Source: an uncultured Jannaschia sp.
Lineage (GTDB): Bacteria > Pseudomonadota > Alphaproteobacteria > Rhodobacterales > Rhodobacteraceae
Reading direction: 5' to 3'
Assembly (NCBI RefSeq): GCF_947494025.1
Contig: NZ_CANLTQ010000010.1
Span: forward strand, 46,153-110,152
Length of the DNA stretch: 64,000 nucleotides
This document shows, piece after piece, positions 46,090 through 55,173 of this stretch (position 1 is the first letter of the stretch; every line of letters starts with the position of its first letter). A program made the position numbers and the translations under genes. The notes below the pieces were generated by a model. The model saw only the letters and a list, made by a program, of their open reading frames with translations, was not told the origin of the DNA and did not search any database.

Positions 46090-46749
46090 TCAGTCCCGGG
46101 GCTTCGACAGCGGTGCCGGCTCGCCGCCCAGGGGGCGGGGGTCGATCAGAAGCGCCATGATCCAGCCGGCGACGAAGCCGCCAAGATGCGTCTCCCAGGC
46201 GAGCTGGCCGTCCATCGCCCACCAGAACACCACGTTGAGCGCGACGAGCAGCAGCACCGCGCGGATCACCGGCCACATCGCCTCCTCGAGCGAATAGCGG
46301 TCCACGTAGGTCCAGGCGAGGATGCCGCCCACCAGTCCGAAGAGCGCGCCCGAGGCGCCGACCATGGGACGCAGATCCGAGGCCAGAAGCCCGAACCCCG
46401 CGCCCCCGCCCAGAATCGCGGCCCCGTAGAGCAGCCAGAACCCCCGGCCGCCGACGCGGTCGATCACCGCCCGGCCCAGAGACCACAGCGTGATCATGTT
46501 CACGATCAGATGGACCGGCCCACCATGCAGGAAACCGTAGGTGAGAAACATCGTCCAGGGCTGCACCGCGTAGTTCGGCCGCCAGTTCCCCAGAAGCCCC
46601 GGCCAGAAGCCCGCGTAATCGTAGGTCAGTTGCCGCAGCCGGGGCATGCCCAGCACCCCCAGATCGGCCAGCGACAACGTCACCTCGATCAGGGTGCAGA
46701 GAAGGATGAGGCCGATCAGTCCGTGCGCCGCTGGCCTCAGCGGCGCCAC
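46090..46749 (-). CDS. Rhomboid-family intramembrane serine protease
   Basis: 219 residues, about six helices. The catalytic Ser133 lies in GASGALFG and His188 in ETHLGGFVAGW; HLIVNM (80-85) gives the conserved His/Asn of the rhomboid core. The family cleaves membrane-anchored substrates inside the membrane. The GTG at 46749 lies inside the outer-membrane barrel gene (13-bp overlap) with GGAG 8 bases upstream, so the two are translated together. Its substrate may be an EPS export component; it is not shown to be a rhombosortase. Confidence 0.88.
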   Translation of the reverse strand: MAPLRPAAHGLIGLILLCTLIEVTLSLADLGVLGMPRLRQLTYDYAGFWPGLLGNWRPNYAVQPWTMFLTYGFLHGGPVHLIVNMITLWSLGRAVIDRVGGRGFWLLYGAAILGGGAGFGLLASDLRPMVGASGALFGLVGGILAWTYVDRYSLEEAMWPVIRAVLLLVALNVVFWWAMDGQLAWETHLGGFVAGWIMALLIDPRPLGGEPAPLSKPRD

Positions 46750-48083
46750 GAAAAGGTTCTCTGGAGACCCACGAAGATCTCGCTGTCGGTATCGTCCTCG
46801 GCGACCTCACGGTCGTTCTCGCTGTAGCCCGCCCCGCTGACCAGCGACCAATCCTGCGTCAGCACGCGGCTGTAGGTGACGTCGAAGGCGGTGCGGCGGG
46901 CGTCGTCGGCATCGCCGCTCTGGACGGCGGTGTCCTGCAGCGAGATCGTCCCCGTCACGAAGTCGACCGGGGTCAGCTCGCGCGTGACGCTGGCCGAGAG
47001 CGTGGTGCTGATCGTCTCGTCGCCCTCGATATCGGTGAGGTAGTATTGCCGAAGCGAGACGTTCAGCTCGCTGCGCGCCAGATCCTGCGCGTAGGACAGC
47101 GAGAAGAGCGGGGAGAAGTCGTCGTTCTCGTAGACGATACCCAGCCCGTAGGCGAGCGTGGCGGTCGGGAAGTCGATGTTCTGGCCGAAATTCAGCTGCG
47201 TGCGCTGGCCGTTCTCGGTCACGTCGGAGGTGAGCCGTCCGGTCAGCGCGCCGCGCGGCTGCGCCTTGCTCAGGCCCAACCCGAAGGTGAGGCCGTCGTC
47301 GACGTCGCGGTCGCCGTCCTCGTCCACGGTGACGCGCTCGTAGCCCACGCTCGCATCGGCCTCGAGCGTCGGCGTGACGGCCAGCTCGACGCCGGTGCTG
47401 ACGCGCTCGCTGCGGCGGTCGCGGTCGTCGCCGTCGAGATCGACCACGCTGCCCGAGACCGTCGCAGCGATCCGCGGGTCGAGCTGGAAGCGCAGCGACA
47501 GGCCCGCCCGGTTGGTGGTGGAATCCTGCAGCCGGTCGTCGGTCGTGCCGTCCACCCGCGTGTCGAAGCGGCTGAGCGTGAAGGCGCCGCCGAAAGGCGA
47601 TTCGAGACCGAAGGCCACGGCGAGGCCGAGGCTCAGATCCCGCCGCGTGCCCTCGTCGAGGATAAGGAAGCTCGTCTCGGGATCGACGAAGCTGTCGTCC
47701 ACGTCCCGCTCGGCGTAGCTCGCCGTGAGGTCGATCTCGGTTTCGCGTGTCCCGAAGCTGTAGCCCAGCTCGACCCGGGGCTCGTCGAGGCCCGAGGGGG
47801 TGTCGGCCTCGCTGCTCAGCCCTTCCTCGAGGCGACCGGTCGCCTCGAGGAAGAACTGCCGGGAAGCGGTGATGTCGCGGATCGCGAGGCCCAGGCCGGT
47901 GCGGGCGATCAGCCCGTCCTCGTTGCCGCCGTCGTCGGAATAGACGAGCTGCGGCGAGATGCTGAACGTGCCGAGGAACCCGCCGTCCCCGGCTTCCTGC
48001 GCCTGGCCCGCGGCGGTGCCGAGCAGACCCCAGAGAGCGGTGGACGCGACGGCCCCGCGGCGAACCTGTCTCAAGGTTGCCAT
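46737..48083 (-). CDS. Outer-membrane beta-barrel protein of the EPS/exosortase system
   Basis: 448 residues with a signal peptide (cleavage near GQA-QE, residue 28). The rest is a long run of alternating amphipathic strands with acidic turns (for example DGDDRDRRSERV, DEDGDRDVDDG) and an aromatic C-terminus (FVGLQRTFSWRR), as in outer-membrane barrels. Its place beside the Wza-like gene matches the conserved barrel of PEP-CTERM/EPS clusters (TIGR03016-like), thought to assist polymer export. It starts 3 bp after the stop of that gene. Confidence 0.82.
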   Translation of the reverse strand: MATLRQVRRGAVASTALWGLLGTAAGQAQEAGDGGFLGTFSISPQLVYSDDGGNEDGLIARTGLGLAIRDITASRQFFLEATGRLEEGLSSEADTPSGLDEPRVELGYSFGTRETEIDLTASYAERDVDDSFVDPETSFLILDEGTRRDLSLGLAVAFGLESPFGGAFTLSRFDTRVDGTTDDRLQDSTTNRAGLSLRFQLDPRIAATVSGSVVDLDGDDRDRRSERVSTGVELAVTPTLEADASVGYERVTVDEDGDRDVDDGLTFGLGLSKAQPRGALTGRLTSDVTENGQRTQLNFGQNIDFPTATLAYGLGIVYENDDFSPLFSLSYAQDLARSELNVSLRQYYLTDIEGDETISTTLSASVTRELTPVDFVTGTISLQDTAVQSGDADDARRTAFDVTYSRVLTQDWSLVSGAGYSENDREVAEDDTDSEIFVGLQRTFSWRR

Positions 48084-48086
48084 CCC

Positions 48087-48701
48087 TTACTCGAAGAGCC
48101 GGCGTTCCGGGACGAGGATCACGTCCCCTTCCTGCAGGGCGAAATCCGGGGTCAGGAGGGCCCCGTTGGTGATCGCCTTGTAGTTGATGACCACGACCTG
48201 CTGGCGGCGGGTCTGCGGATCGGTGCGGCGCAGCTGGATGCGTTTCTGCGCGGCGAAGCGCGACAGGCCGCCCGCTTGCGACAGCGCCTGCAGGAAGGTG
48301 GTGCCCGGCGTGACCTGCTTGAGACCGGGGGCGGTGACCTCGCCCAGCATGTAGATGTCGATGGTCGGCCCGAGCAGCGCGTTCGGATCGATCGGATCGG
48401 GCTCGCGCGGCTGGACGCCGACGAAGACGTTGGGGGGCGAGGTGAAGTTCGATCCGATCGCCTCGGCGATGGACGCCTGGACCTGACCGATCGTGCGGCC
48501 GCCCGCCGTCAGCGTGCCCGCGAGCGGAAAGCTGATGCGCCCGTCGGGCAGCACCGTGACCGAGCGGTTGAGGCCGGAATCCTCAAGCACCTCGACGCTG
48601 AGAACGTCGCCGCTCCGGATCCGGTAATCCTGCTGCGCGACCGCGATTGTGGCGACCAGGGCGAAAACCGCCGCCAGTGCCATGCGAATTGCCATCACCA
48701 T
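48087..48701 (-). CDS. Polysaccharide export periplasmic protein (Wza/GumB-like)
   Basis: 204 residues with a signal peptide ending near AVA-QQ (residue 22). The Poly_export domain (YRIRSGDVLSVEVLED, then VLPDGRISFPLAG) is followed by a SLBB-like domain (about 115-195, with YMLGEVTAPGLKQVTPGTT). There is no lipobox cysteine, unlike Wza. It forms part of the export channel across the periplasm and outer membrane. The ATG at 48701 is chosen because GGAGAG lies just upstream. Confidence 0.9.
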   Translation of the reverse strand: MVMAIRMALAAVFALVATIAVAQQDYRIRSGDVLSVEVLEDSGLNRSVTVLPDGRISFPLAGTLTAGGRTIGQVQASIAEAIGSNFTSPPNVFVGVQPREPDPIDPNALLGPTIDIYMLGEVTAPGLKQVTPGTTFLQALSQAGGLSRFAAQKRIQLRRTDPQTRRQQVVVINYKAITNGALLTPDFALQEGDVILVPERRLFE

Positions 48702-48876
48702 CGAAAACTCTCCTGCCCTCTGTCGCCGGCTGCGCGGCACGTCCCAGCCGGTTCTCGACGCTTCGCGGGCGAATCGGAACCCCTGACGTCCCGGTACGCC
48801 CGATTATTTCGCGACCGTAGTGTCTTCGTCACGTTTCCGGCCGCCATGGAACGAACGGCGGCCGGGGAATGGGGGC

Positions 48877-51360
48877 TCAGTTGCCGCTTTCGGTTTCGGC
48901 CGGCGTGGCCTCCGAATCGGCCGCGGCGATCTCGTCGGGCAGGCTCAGCACGAGGCCGCGGGCGGTCTCGATCTGCGGGCGCTGGTCGGTGGCGTCGGCG
49001 AGGTTCACGGCGCGCTCCATCCGCGCGAGCGCGTCGGCGGGCCGGCCGAGCGCGCGGTAGACCTCGCCCAGATGGTACTGGACCAGCGGGTCGTCCGGCA
49101 GGCCCGAGGCCGCGCTCTCGAGATAGGGCAGGGCGGCCTCGCTGTCGCCGCGCTTGTGGGCGATCCAGCCATAGGTGTCCTGCATCGGCGGCAGCTCGGT
49201 GTCGCGCATCCGCCGCGCGATCGTCCAGGCCCGGTCGAGACTCTCGGGGTCGTCGCGATAGGTGGCCAGAAGGCTCGCGAGGTTGTTGACCACGACGACC
49301 GAATCCGAGTTGCGCTCGTAGAGAGTCTCGTAGACCTCGATGGCCGCGTCGATCTGGTTGTCCTGTTCGAGAAAGGACGCCTTGCCCCAGAGCAGCCGCG
49401 GATCGTCGGGAAGGTGCGTCAGCCCCTCCTCGATCACCGCCTGCGACGCCGCGCGGTCGCCCGTGCGCAGCTTCAGCCGCGACAGGTCGATCCAGAGCGC
49501 GGGGCGGTTCGGGTCGGCCTCGATCATCTCGCGATAGAGCGTCTCGGCCCCCGCCACGTCGCCCGAGGCGGCCCGGGTCACGGCAAGCGCGTATTTGAGC
49601 TGCGGATCCTCGGGATTGTCCTGCTGCATCTGCGTGGCCATGGCGAGCGCGCCCTCGACGTCGCCGGTGCCGAGCCGGGCCCGCAGCAGCGTCAGCTGCG
49701 AGGACAGGTCGGCATCGGCCCCGTCGGCTAGCGTCTCGAGGTAGTCCATCGCCTCCTCGGTGCCGCTCTGCGCCTCGATCCGCGCGGCCTCGAGGCCGTC
49801 GGCGGCCTGCCGGGCCTCGGGCGAGTCGATCCGGCGCAGCGTGTCGACCACCTGCCCGGTGCGCGCGTAATCCTCCATCGCCATGTAGAGCTGGCCCAGC
49901 GTCAGGAGCAGATCGAGATTGCCGGGGGACAGCCGGAGCGCCGGCAGCAGGATGTCCTCGGCCGGCAGGTAGCGCTCCTCCTCGATGAGCAGGCGGGCAT
50001 AGCGGATCGACTCCGCGGGCGCATTGCCCGACGCTTCGACGGCCAGTGCGAGGAAGTCGCGCGCGAGCTGCGGGGAGCCCGCGCGGATATAGGCGTCCGC
50101 CATCAGCGTCATCGCCTCCGAATCCTCGGCCTCCTGGTCGAGCGCGGTGCGAAGTGCTGCGATGGCCGCGTCGGTGTCGTCCTCCTCGATGTTCCAGCGG
50201 GCCTGCATCTTGAGCGCTTCGGGCTGCGTGGCGTTGCGCGCCAGCACCTCCTCGATCTGGGTGCGGGCGCCGACCTCGTTGCCCATCGCGAGCAGCATCC
50301 GGGCGAGCGTGACCTTGATCTCGTCGGTCTGGTCGGACGGCTCGGCCCCCGCCAGCACGTCCTCGACCTCGGCCACGGCCGCGTCCTGCGCGCCGCCCGT
50401 GAAGTCCATCCCGGCACGGATCATGCGGAACGGCACCGGATCGGCGGCGGTCGCGATGGCGTCCTCGATCTCGGCGCGCGCGGCGTCCTCGCCCTTGGTC
50501 TGGATCAGGAACTGGATGACGTCGACGCGCGGCCCGGCCTCGCCCTCCGGCGCGGCCTCGGCCAACTCGCGCAGGAACGCCTCGGCCTTGTCGGTCTCGT
50601 CGTTGGACATGAAGAACCGGATCAGGCGGGTCTTCGGGCCGGTCTCCTCGGGCTGGAGCTCGACCATGCGGCGGAGCTGCGCCTCGAGCGCGTCGGTGTC
50701 GCCGATTTGCGCCAGCACGCCGGTGAGCTGCTCGTTGTAGACCGGGTTCTCGGGATCGCCCTCGAGCAGCGCGCGGATCAAGACCAGCGCCTCGGAGAAC
50801 TCGCTGTCGCGCAGGTGATTGTCGATCAGCACGTTCTGCAGGATCGTGTCGTCCGGCAGGTCGGCGAGCTGCGCCTCGGCCTCGGCGGCGAGCTCGCGGC
50901 GGGCGGAGGCGTCGTCGTCCTGCGCGGCGTCGCGATAGGCGCGCGCGGTCTCGATCACCCCGACGCGGGGATCCTCGGGGGCGAGTTCCTGCGCCGTCTG
51001 GCCGTGGCGGTCGACCTCGTCCCAGTTGCGGCCCTCGAAGGCCATGCGGGCGAGCTCCAGCCGCGCCTCGAGATCGTCGGGATACTGCTCCACGAGGCGC
51101 AGGTACTGGCTGTAGGCCTCCCGGCGGTTGCCGCGCTCGACCATCAGCTGCGCGAGCAGGCGGCGGGCCTCCAGGTGGCTTCCGTCGAGCTGGAACACGT
51201 TGCGGAGTTCGACCACGGCCCGGTCGGGATCGCCCTCGGAAATCAGGGCGAGCGCCGCTTCGTAGTGCTCCGCCGCCCGTTCCTCGGCGCTCTGACAGGC
51301 GGTGAGCCCGAAGCCCAGGGCCACGATGGCCGCGATGCGAAGAAACCCAGTTCCGGTCAT
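48877..51360 (-). CDS. PEP-CTERM/EPS-system TPR-repeat lipoprotein (PrsT-like)
   Basis: 827 residues. A lipoprotein signal ends in GFGLTAC (lipobox LTAC, Cys near residue 22). The rest is built of about twenty TPR-type helix pairs (such as AEHYEAALALISEGDPDRAVVELRNVF). This matches the long TPR lipoprotein found with exosortase/EPS clusters (TIGR02917), which probably scaffolds the periplasmic export machinery. It lies between the ExoY-like gene (121-bp gap) and the Wza-like gene (175-bp gap) on the minus strand. The ATG at 51360 is set by the signal peptide. Confidence 0.88.
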   Translation of the reverse strand: MTGTGFLRIAAIVALGFGLTACQSAEERAAEHYEAALALISEGDPDRAVVELRNVFQLDGSHLEARRLLAQLMVERGNRREAYSQYLRLVEQYPDDLEARLELARMAFEGRNWDEVDRHGQTAQELAPEDPRVGVIETARAYRDAAQDDDASARRELAAEAEAQLADLPDDTILQNVLIDNHLRDSEFSEALVLIRALLEGDPENPVYNEQLTGVLAQIGDTDALEAQLRRMVELQPEETGPKTRLIRFFMSNDETDKAEAFLRELAEAAPEGEAGPRVDVIQFLIQTKGEDAARAEIEDAIATAADPVPFRMIRAGMDFTGGAQDAAVAEVEDVLAGAEPSDQTDEIKVTLARMLLAMGNEVGARTQIEEVLARNATQPEALKMQARWNIEEDDTDAAIAALRTALDQEAEDSEAMTLMADAYIRAGSPQLARDFLALAVEASGNAPAESIRYARLLIEEERYLPAEDILLPALRLSPGNLDLLLTLGQLYMAMEDYARTGQVVDTLRRIDSPEARQAADGLEAARIEAQSGTEEAMDYLETLADGADADLSSQLTLLRARLGTGDVEGALAMATQMQQDNPEDPQLKYALAVTRAASGDVAGAETLYREMIEADPNRPALWIDLSRLKLRTGDRAASQAVIEEGLTHLPDDPRLLWGKASFLEQDNQIDAAIEVYETLYERNSDSVVVVNNLASLLATYRDDPESLDRAWTIARRMRDTELPPMQDTYGWIAHKRGDSEAALPYLESAASGLPDDPLVQYHLGEVYRALGRPADALARMERAVNLADATDQRPQIETARGLVLSLPDEIAAADSEATPAETESGN

Positions 51361-51481
51361 TCCCGATACCCTCGTGACGGTTGTTTGGCGCTCCCTATAC
51401 CAGAAGACCGGCCCGAGACAGACTCGGCCGGTCACGGTCAGGCGACGAAATCAGCCCAATTCGTCCTAGAATTTTAGCGGT

Positions 51482-52192
51482 TCAGTAACCCGTCGCGCGC
51501 AGGACGACGCTCACACTGCGCAGGATGATCCAGATATCTATCCGGAAGGACAGCGTGCGCTCGTAGACGTCGTCGAAGCGGACGCGGCCGACGAACTCGC
51601 CCTCGTTGCGCTCGGAGACCTGCCACAGGCCGGTGATGCCCGGGCGCAGCCGGTAATAGGCCTCGCCGCAATACTCGTCCTGCTGGCTGAGCATCATCGG
51701 GCGCGGGCCGACCAGGGCCATCGTGCCGTTGAGCACGTTCCACAGCTGCGGCAGCTCGTCGAGCGAGGTCTTTCGCAGGACGCGACCCGCCAGCGTGATG
51801 CGGGGGTCGTTCTTGAGCTTCTGGTTCGCGTCCCATTCGGCCTTGGCCTCGGGATCCGCCGCCAGATAGGAGGCCAGCTGCGCATCGGCGTCGGGCACCA
51901 TCGTGCGCAGCTTCCACAGGCGGAAATGCCGTCCGTCCCGGCCCACGCGGATCTGGCTGTAGAACGGATTGTGCCCGTCGAGCGCCACCAGAAGGATCAT
52001 CACCGCCAGCACCACGAGCGTGATCGGCGCGGTGCCCAGGATGAAGACCGTCTCGAAGACGCGCTTGCCCGCACGCCGGTAGGGGGAGGTGCGACCGGCC
52101 CGGGCGGGGGCCTTGTTAAGAACAGGGGAAAGGGCCTTCGAGAGAACCGGGTAGGACTTCGCGGTCTCCAACGTCGTCGAGAACATCGCCAT
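51482..52192 (-). CDS. Undecaprenyl-phosphate sugar phosphotransferase (ExoY/WbaP C-terminal type)
   Basis: 236 residues. One membrane helix (about 49-71) precedes the bacterial sugar-transferase domain: FRLWKLRTMVPDA, VLRKTSLDELPQLWNVL, MALVGPRP and LRPGITGLWQVS. It transfers the first sugar-1-phosphate from a UDP-sugar to undecaprenyl phosphate, starting the EPS repeat unit. It is the first gene of the minus-strand export operon and is divergent from the ATPase-Wzz-kinase operon. No extended N-terminal helix set as in WbaP. Confidence 0.92.
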   Translation of the reverse strand: MAMFSTTLETAKSYPVLSKALSPVLNKAPARAGRTSPYRRAGKRVFETVFILGTAPITLVVLAVMILLVALDGHNPFYSQIRVGRDGRHFRLWKLRTMVPDADAQLASYLAADPEAKAEWDANQKLKNDPRITLAGRVLRKTSLDELPQLWNVLNGTMALVGPRPMMLSQQDEYCGEAYYRLRPGITGLWQVSERNEGEFVGRVRFDDVYERTLSFRIDIWIILRSVSVVLRATGY

Positions 52193-52693
52193 ATTGCAGA
52201 ACCCCCGGAGAAAAATACCCGGGCCTTTTTATAAAATTGTCGAGCCCGGGACTGACTCGCTTCCCCCCGGAACGGTTCAATCCCACGCGCCAAATCGGCA
52301 CGATGTCGTTCTAACATCTCTAAAAATCGACGCAAAGCCTTCTTTACGCGAAGCATCAAAGATTGCAGAAACGCAACGTTTCGAGCGGTTTCCGGAGACC
52401 CCCCGCAGAACGTGATCGAAGAAACGCCACGTCAGTTCTGAACAGGCGGAACTTGCAGGGAATTCAGTGCGTTCAGTCCGGTTTCCGTGCTCGCTGGAAG
52501 AAATCCGGGGCGAATCAAAGCGGTAGGGTCAGGCTGGCCGGTTCCGCGGTCGGGAAACACCCGACCCCCTCATCACGCGGGCGGAACGGATTGCGGGTGG
52601 TCCCGACCGTGCCAAAATTGTAGTGTAGACTCTATTTTAGCGGGTTCGCCCGCACATTGCGTTTCATCTCCTTCCTCACGAGGCTTCCGTTCC
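52193..52693. promoter_or_regulatory. Divergent control region of the EPS core operons
   Basis: 501 bp with no gene. CCCGGGC (52218-52224) and GCCCGGG (52244-52250) form a dyad around an AT-rich 19-nt loop, just upstream of the ExoY-like gene. A UUCG-tetraloop hairpin, GCGGG-TTCG-CCCGC (52640-52653), lies 41 bases before the GTG of the ATPase gene and would sit in its leader RNA. Several AT-rich blocks could hold promoters, but none could be fixed. Confidence 0.4.
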
Positions 52694-53584
52694 GTGACCA
52701 CCGACCTCTACAGCGCACATTTCGGCTTTCGGGAACGGCCGTTCACGCTGTCGCCGGACCCGGACTTCCTGTTCTGGTCCAAGGCGCATCTGCGGGCCTT
52801 CTCGGTGCTGGAATACGGCCTCATGACGCGCGCCCCGCTCACGGTCGTCACCGGCGAGGTGGGGATCGGCAAGACCACCCTGGTGCAGGCGCTGCTCGAC
52901 CGGCTCGACGACGAGGTGACGGCGGGGCTTCTGTCGAACGTCCAGGGCGACCGCGGTGCGCTCCTCCGCTGGGTTCTGAACGCCCTCGATGTGGACGACA
53001 TGCCCGCGGGCAGCGACTACGTGGACCTGTTCCAGCGGCTGCAGGACTTCGTGCTCGACGAATACGCCTCCGGCCGGCGGGTCGTGCTGATCATCGACGA
53101 GGCGCAGAATCTCGGCTTCGACACGCTCGAGGAGCTGCGGATGCTCACCAACATCAACTCGGGCAAGGACGAGCTCCTGCAGCTCATCCTCGTGGGCCAG
53201 CCCGAGCTGCGCGACATGATCTCCCGGCCCGAGCTCAGGCAGTTCGCGCAGCGCGTCTCCGCGAGCTACCACCTCGATCCGATGGATCTCGAGACGACCC
53301 GCGCCTATGTCGACCACCGCCTGCGCCATGTGGGCGGCGACGGATCCGAGTTCACCCCCGAGGCGGTGGCGGCGATCCACCGCGAGTCGGACGGGGTGCC
53401 GCGGATCATCAACAAGCTCTGCGACCTCTCGCTCGTTTACGCCGCAAGCGCCGGACAGGAGGAGGTCGATTCCGACACAGTCCAGGAGCTCGTCAATGAC
53501 GGGCTCGTGCTCAAGACGAGGACCGGACCCTTGCTGCTCACCGACCCGCTCGAGAACGGCGTTGCCGGAAAGGCCGCGGAATGA
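52694..53584 (+). CDS. ExeA/GspA-like AAA ATPase of the exosortase/EPS system
   Basis: 296 residues from a GTG start. YSAHFGFRERPFTLSPDPDF is the classical ExeA-type N-terminus. Walker A is GEVGIGKTT (54-62); Walker B is VVLIIDEAQN (130-139). The sensor region has LQLILVGQPEL and the C-terminal arm contains DGVPRIINKLCDLSLVYA. It matches the ATPase (TIGR03015-type) found next to Wzz and kinase genes in PEP-CTERM/EPS clusters. Its job is not settled but it probably energises assembly. It overlaps the Wzz gene by four bases (ATGA). Confidence 0.88.
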   Translation: MTTDLYSAHFGFRERPFTLSPDPDFLFWSKAHLRAFSVLEYGLMTRAPLTVVTGEVGIGKTTLVQALLDRLDDEVTAGLLSNVQGDRGALLRWVLNALDVDDMPAGSDYVDLFQRLQDFVLDEYASGRRVVLIIDEAQNLGFDTLEELRMLTNINSGKDELLQLILVGQPELRDMISRPELRQFAQRVSASYHLDPMDLETTRAYVDHRLRHVGGDGSEFTPEAVAAIHRESDGVPRIINKLCDLSLVYAASAGQEEVDSDTVQELVNDGLVLKTRTGPLLLTDPLENGVAGKAAE

Positions 53585-55125
53585 ACCTCGATCTTCGCTT
53601 CTACTGGAGCCTGTTCCTGCGGCGTTTCCCGATGATGGCGCTGTTCATACTGGTCTGCTCGGGGCTCGGCGTGATCACCGCGCTCAAGCTGCCCGAGACC
53701 TACTCCACCTCCGCGCGGCTTCTCGTGGAATCACCGCAGATCTCGAACGATCTGGCCGCCTCGACGGTGCAGTCGAACGCGATCGAGCAGCTCGACATCA
53801 TCGAGCAGCGGCTGATGACCCGCGCCAACCTGATCGACATCGCCAACCGCTTCGACGTCTTCGCCGATATCCGCGCGATGTCCCCCGACGAGGTGGTCGA
53901 GGCAATGCGCGGCAACACGCAGATCCGGCGCTCCAGCGGGCGCGACGAGGCCACGCTGATGACGATCGGCTTCGAGGGACGCTCGGCCCGCATCGTGCAG
54001 GCAGTGGTCAATGAATACGTCACCCTCATGCTCGAGACCAATGTCGAGTTCCGGATGTCGCGCGCCGAGAACACCCTCGAGTTCTTCCAGGAGGAGGCCC
54101 GCCGCCTCGGCGAGGAGCTCAGCCAGAAGAGCGCCGCGATCGTCACCTTCAAGTCCGAGAACGCCGACGCGCTGCCCGAGGACCAGGGCTACCGCCTCGA
54201 TCGCCAGACCCTGCTGCAGGAGCGTCTCTCGCGGACGGAGCGCGACCTCTCTGCCGCCCAGGCCCAGCGGCGCGACATCATCAACATCTTCGAGACCACC
54301 GGCTCGGTCCGCGGCGACATCGCGCCCCGGTCCCCGGAGGAGCAGCAGCTCATCGCCGCACGCGCCGAACTGCGACTGCTGAAGACGGACTACACCGACA
54401 CCAATCCCCGGGTGATCCGCCTGCAGAACCAGGTCGACCGCCTCGAAGCCGTGGTCGAGGCGCAGATCGAGGCAGGCATGCCCGAGGGCGCCGAGCGCAA
54501 GACGCCCGAGGAGGCCATGCTCGAGGCAACGCTCTCCGAGATCGACAGCCGGATCGAGAACCTCTCTGCCGACATGGAATCGACCGAGACCGAGCTCGAC
54601 CGCCTCGCCGCCGCCATCTCCGCGAGTTCCGCGAACGGCATCCAGCTCGCCGCGCTCGAGCGCGATTTCGAGGCGACGCAATCGCGCTACCAGTCCGCCG
54701 TGCAGAATCTCAACGCCGCCCGCCTGGGCGAACGGATCGAGACCACGGCGCAAGGGCAGCGGGTCACCGTCATCGAGAACGCCAGCGTCCCGAACGAGCC
54801 TTCGGGGCCGAACCGTCCGAAGGTCGCGCTGGCCGGTGCGGCGGCAGGGATCGGGCTCGCGGCGGCCTATTTCGTGCTGCTCGAGTTCCTCAACCGGACG
54901 ATCCGCCGCCCCGCAGAGGTGCAGAGCCGTTTCGGCATCGTGCCGCTCGCCTCGATCCCCTACATGGAGAGCCGCCGGCATCGGTTCCTGCGCCGCGCGA
55001 GCCTCGTCGCCGCCACGCTGATCGTGGTGATCGGCGTGCCGATCGCCCTGTGGTACATCGACCAGACCTATCTGCCCCTGGATCTCGTGGTCCAGAAGGG
55101 GCTGGACCGGCTCGGCCTGGGCTGA
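53581..55125 (+). CDS. Polysaccharide chain-length determinant (Wzz/GumC-like)
   Basis: 514 residues. Membrane helices lie near 18-38, 416-438 and 483-505, with a long periplasmic coiled-coil part (about 150-400, rich in E/R/Q) between the first two. Opening LDLRFYWSLFLRRFPMM and the Pro-rich motif near NEPSGPNRPKVALAG are typical of the PCP family of exosortase-linked EPS systems. It controls polymer length in the inner membrane together with the Wzy-like polymerase and the downstream kinase. Cytoplasmic kinase sequence is absent here; it is a separate protein. Confidence 0.92.
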   Translation: MNLDLRFYWSLFLRRFPMMALFILVCSGLGVITALKLPETYSTSARLLVESPQISNDLAASTVQSNAIEQLDIIEQRLMTRANLIDIANRFDVFADIRAMSPDEVVEAMRGNTQIRRSSGRDEATLMTIGFEGRSARIVQAVVNEYVTLMLETNVEFRMSRAENTLEFFQEEARRLGEELSQKSAAIVTFKSENADALPEDQGYRLDRQTLLQERLSRTERDLSAAQAQRRDIINIFETTGSVRGDIAPRSPEEQQLIAARAELRLLKTDYTDTNPRVIRLQNQVDRLEAVVEAQIEAGMPEGAERKTPEEAMLEATLSEIDSRIENLSADMESTETELDRLAAAISASSANGIQLAALERDFEATQSRYQSAVQNLNAARLGERIETTAQGQRVTVIENASVPNEPSGPNRPKVALAGAAAGIGLAAAYFVLLEFLNRTIRRPAEVQSRFGIVPLASIPYMESRRHRFLRRASLVAATLIVVIGVPIALWYIDQTYLPLDLVVQKGLDRLGLG

Positions 55126-55173
55126 GCGCCGGCCCGCCCCACCCGAGAACCGAATCGAGGATCTGAGACCGAG

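Noticed and set aside
46090..46749. Rhombosortase of the GlyGly-CTERM system
   Set aside because: Only general rhomboid motifs are visible and no GlyGly-CTERM protein was found in the window.
47046..49289. Plus-strand open frame of 747 codons across the barrel, Wza-like and TPR genes
   Set aside because: It runs antisense to three well-supported genes and has no recognisable domain.
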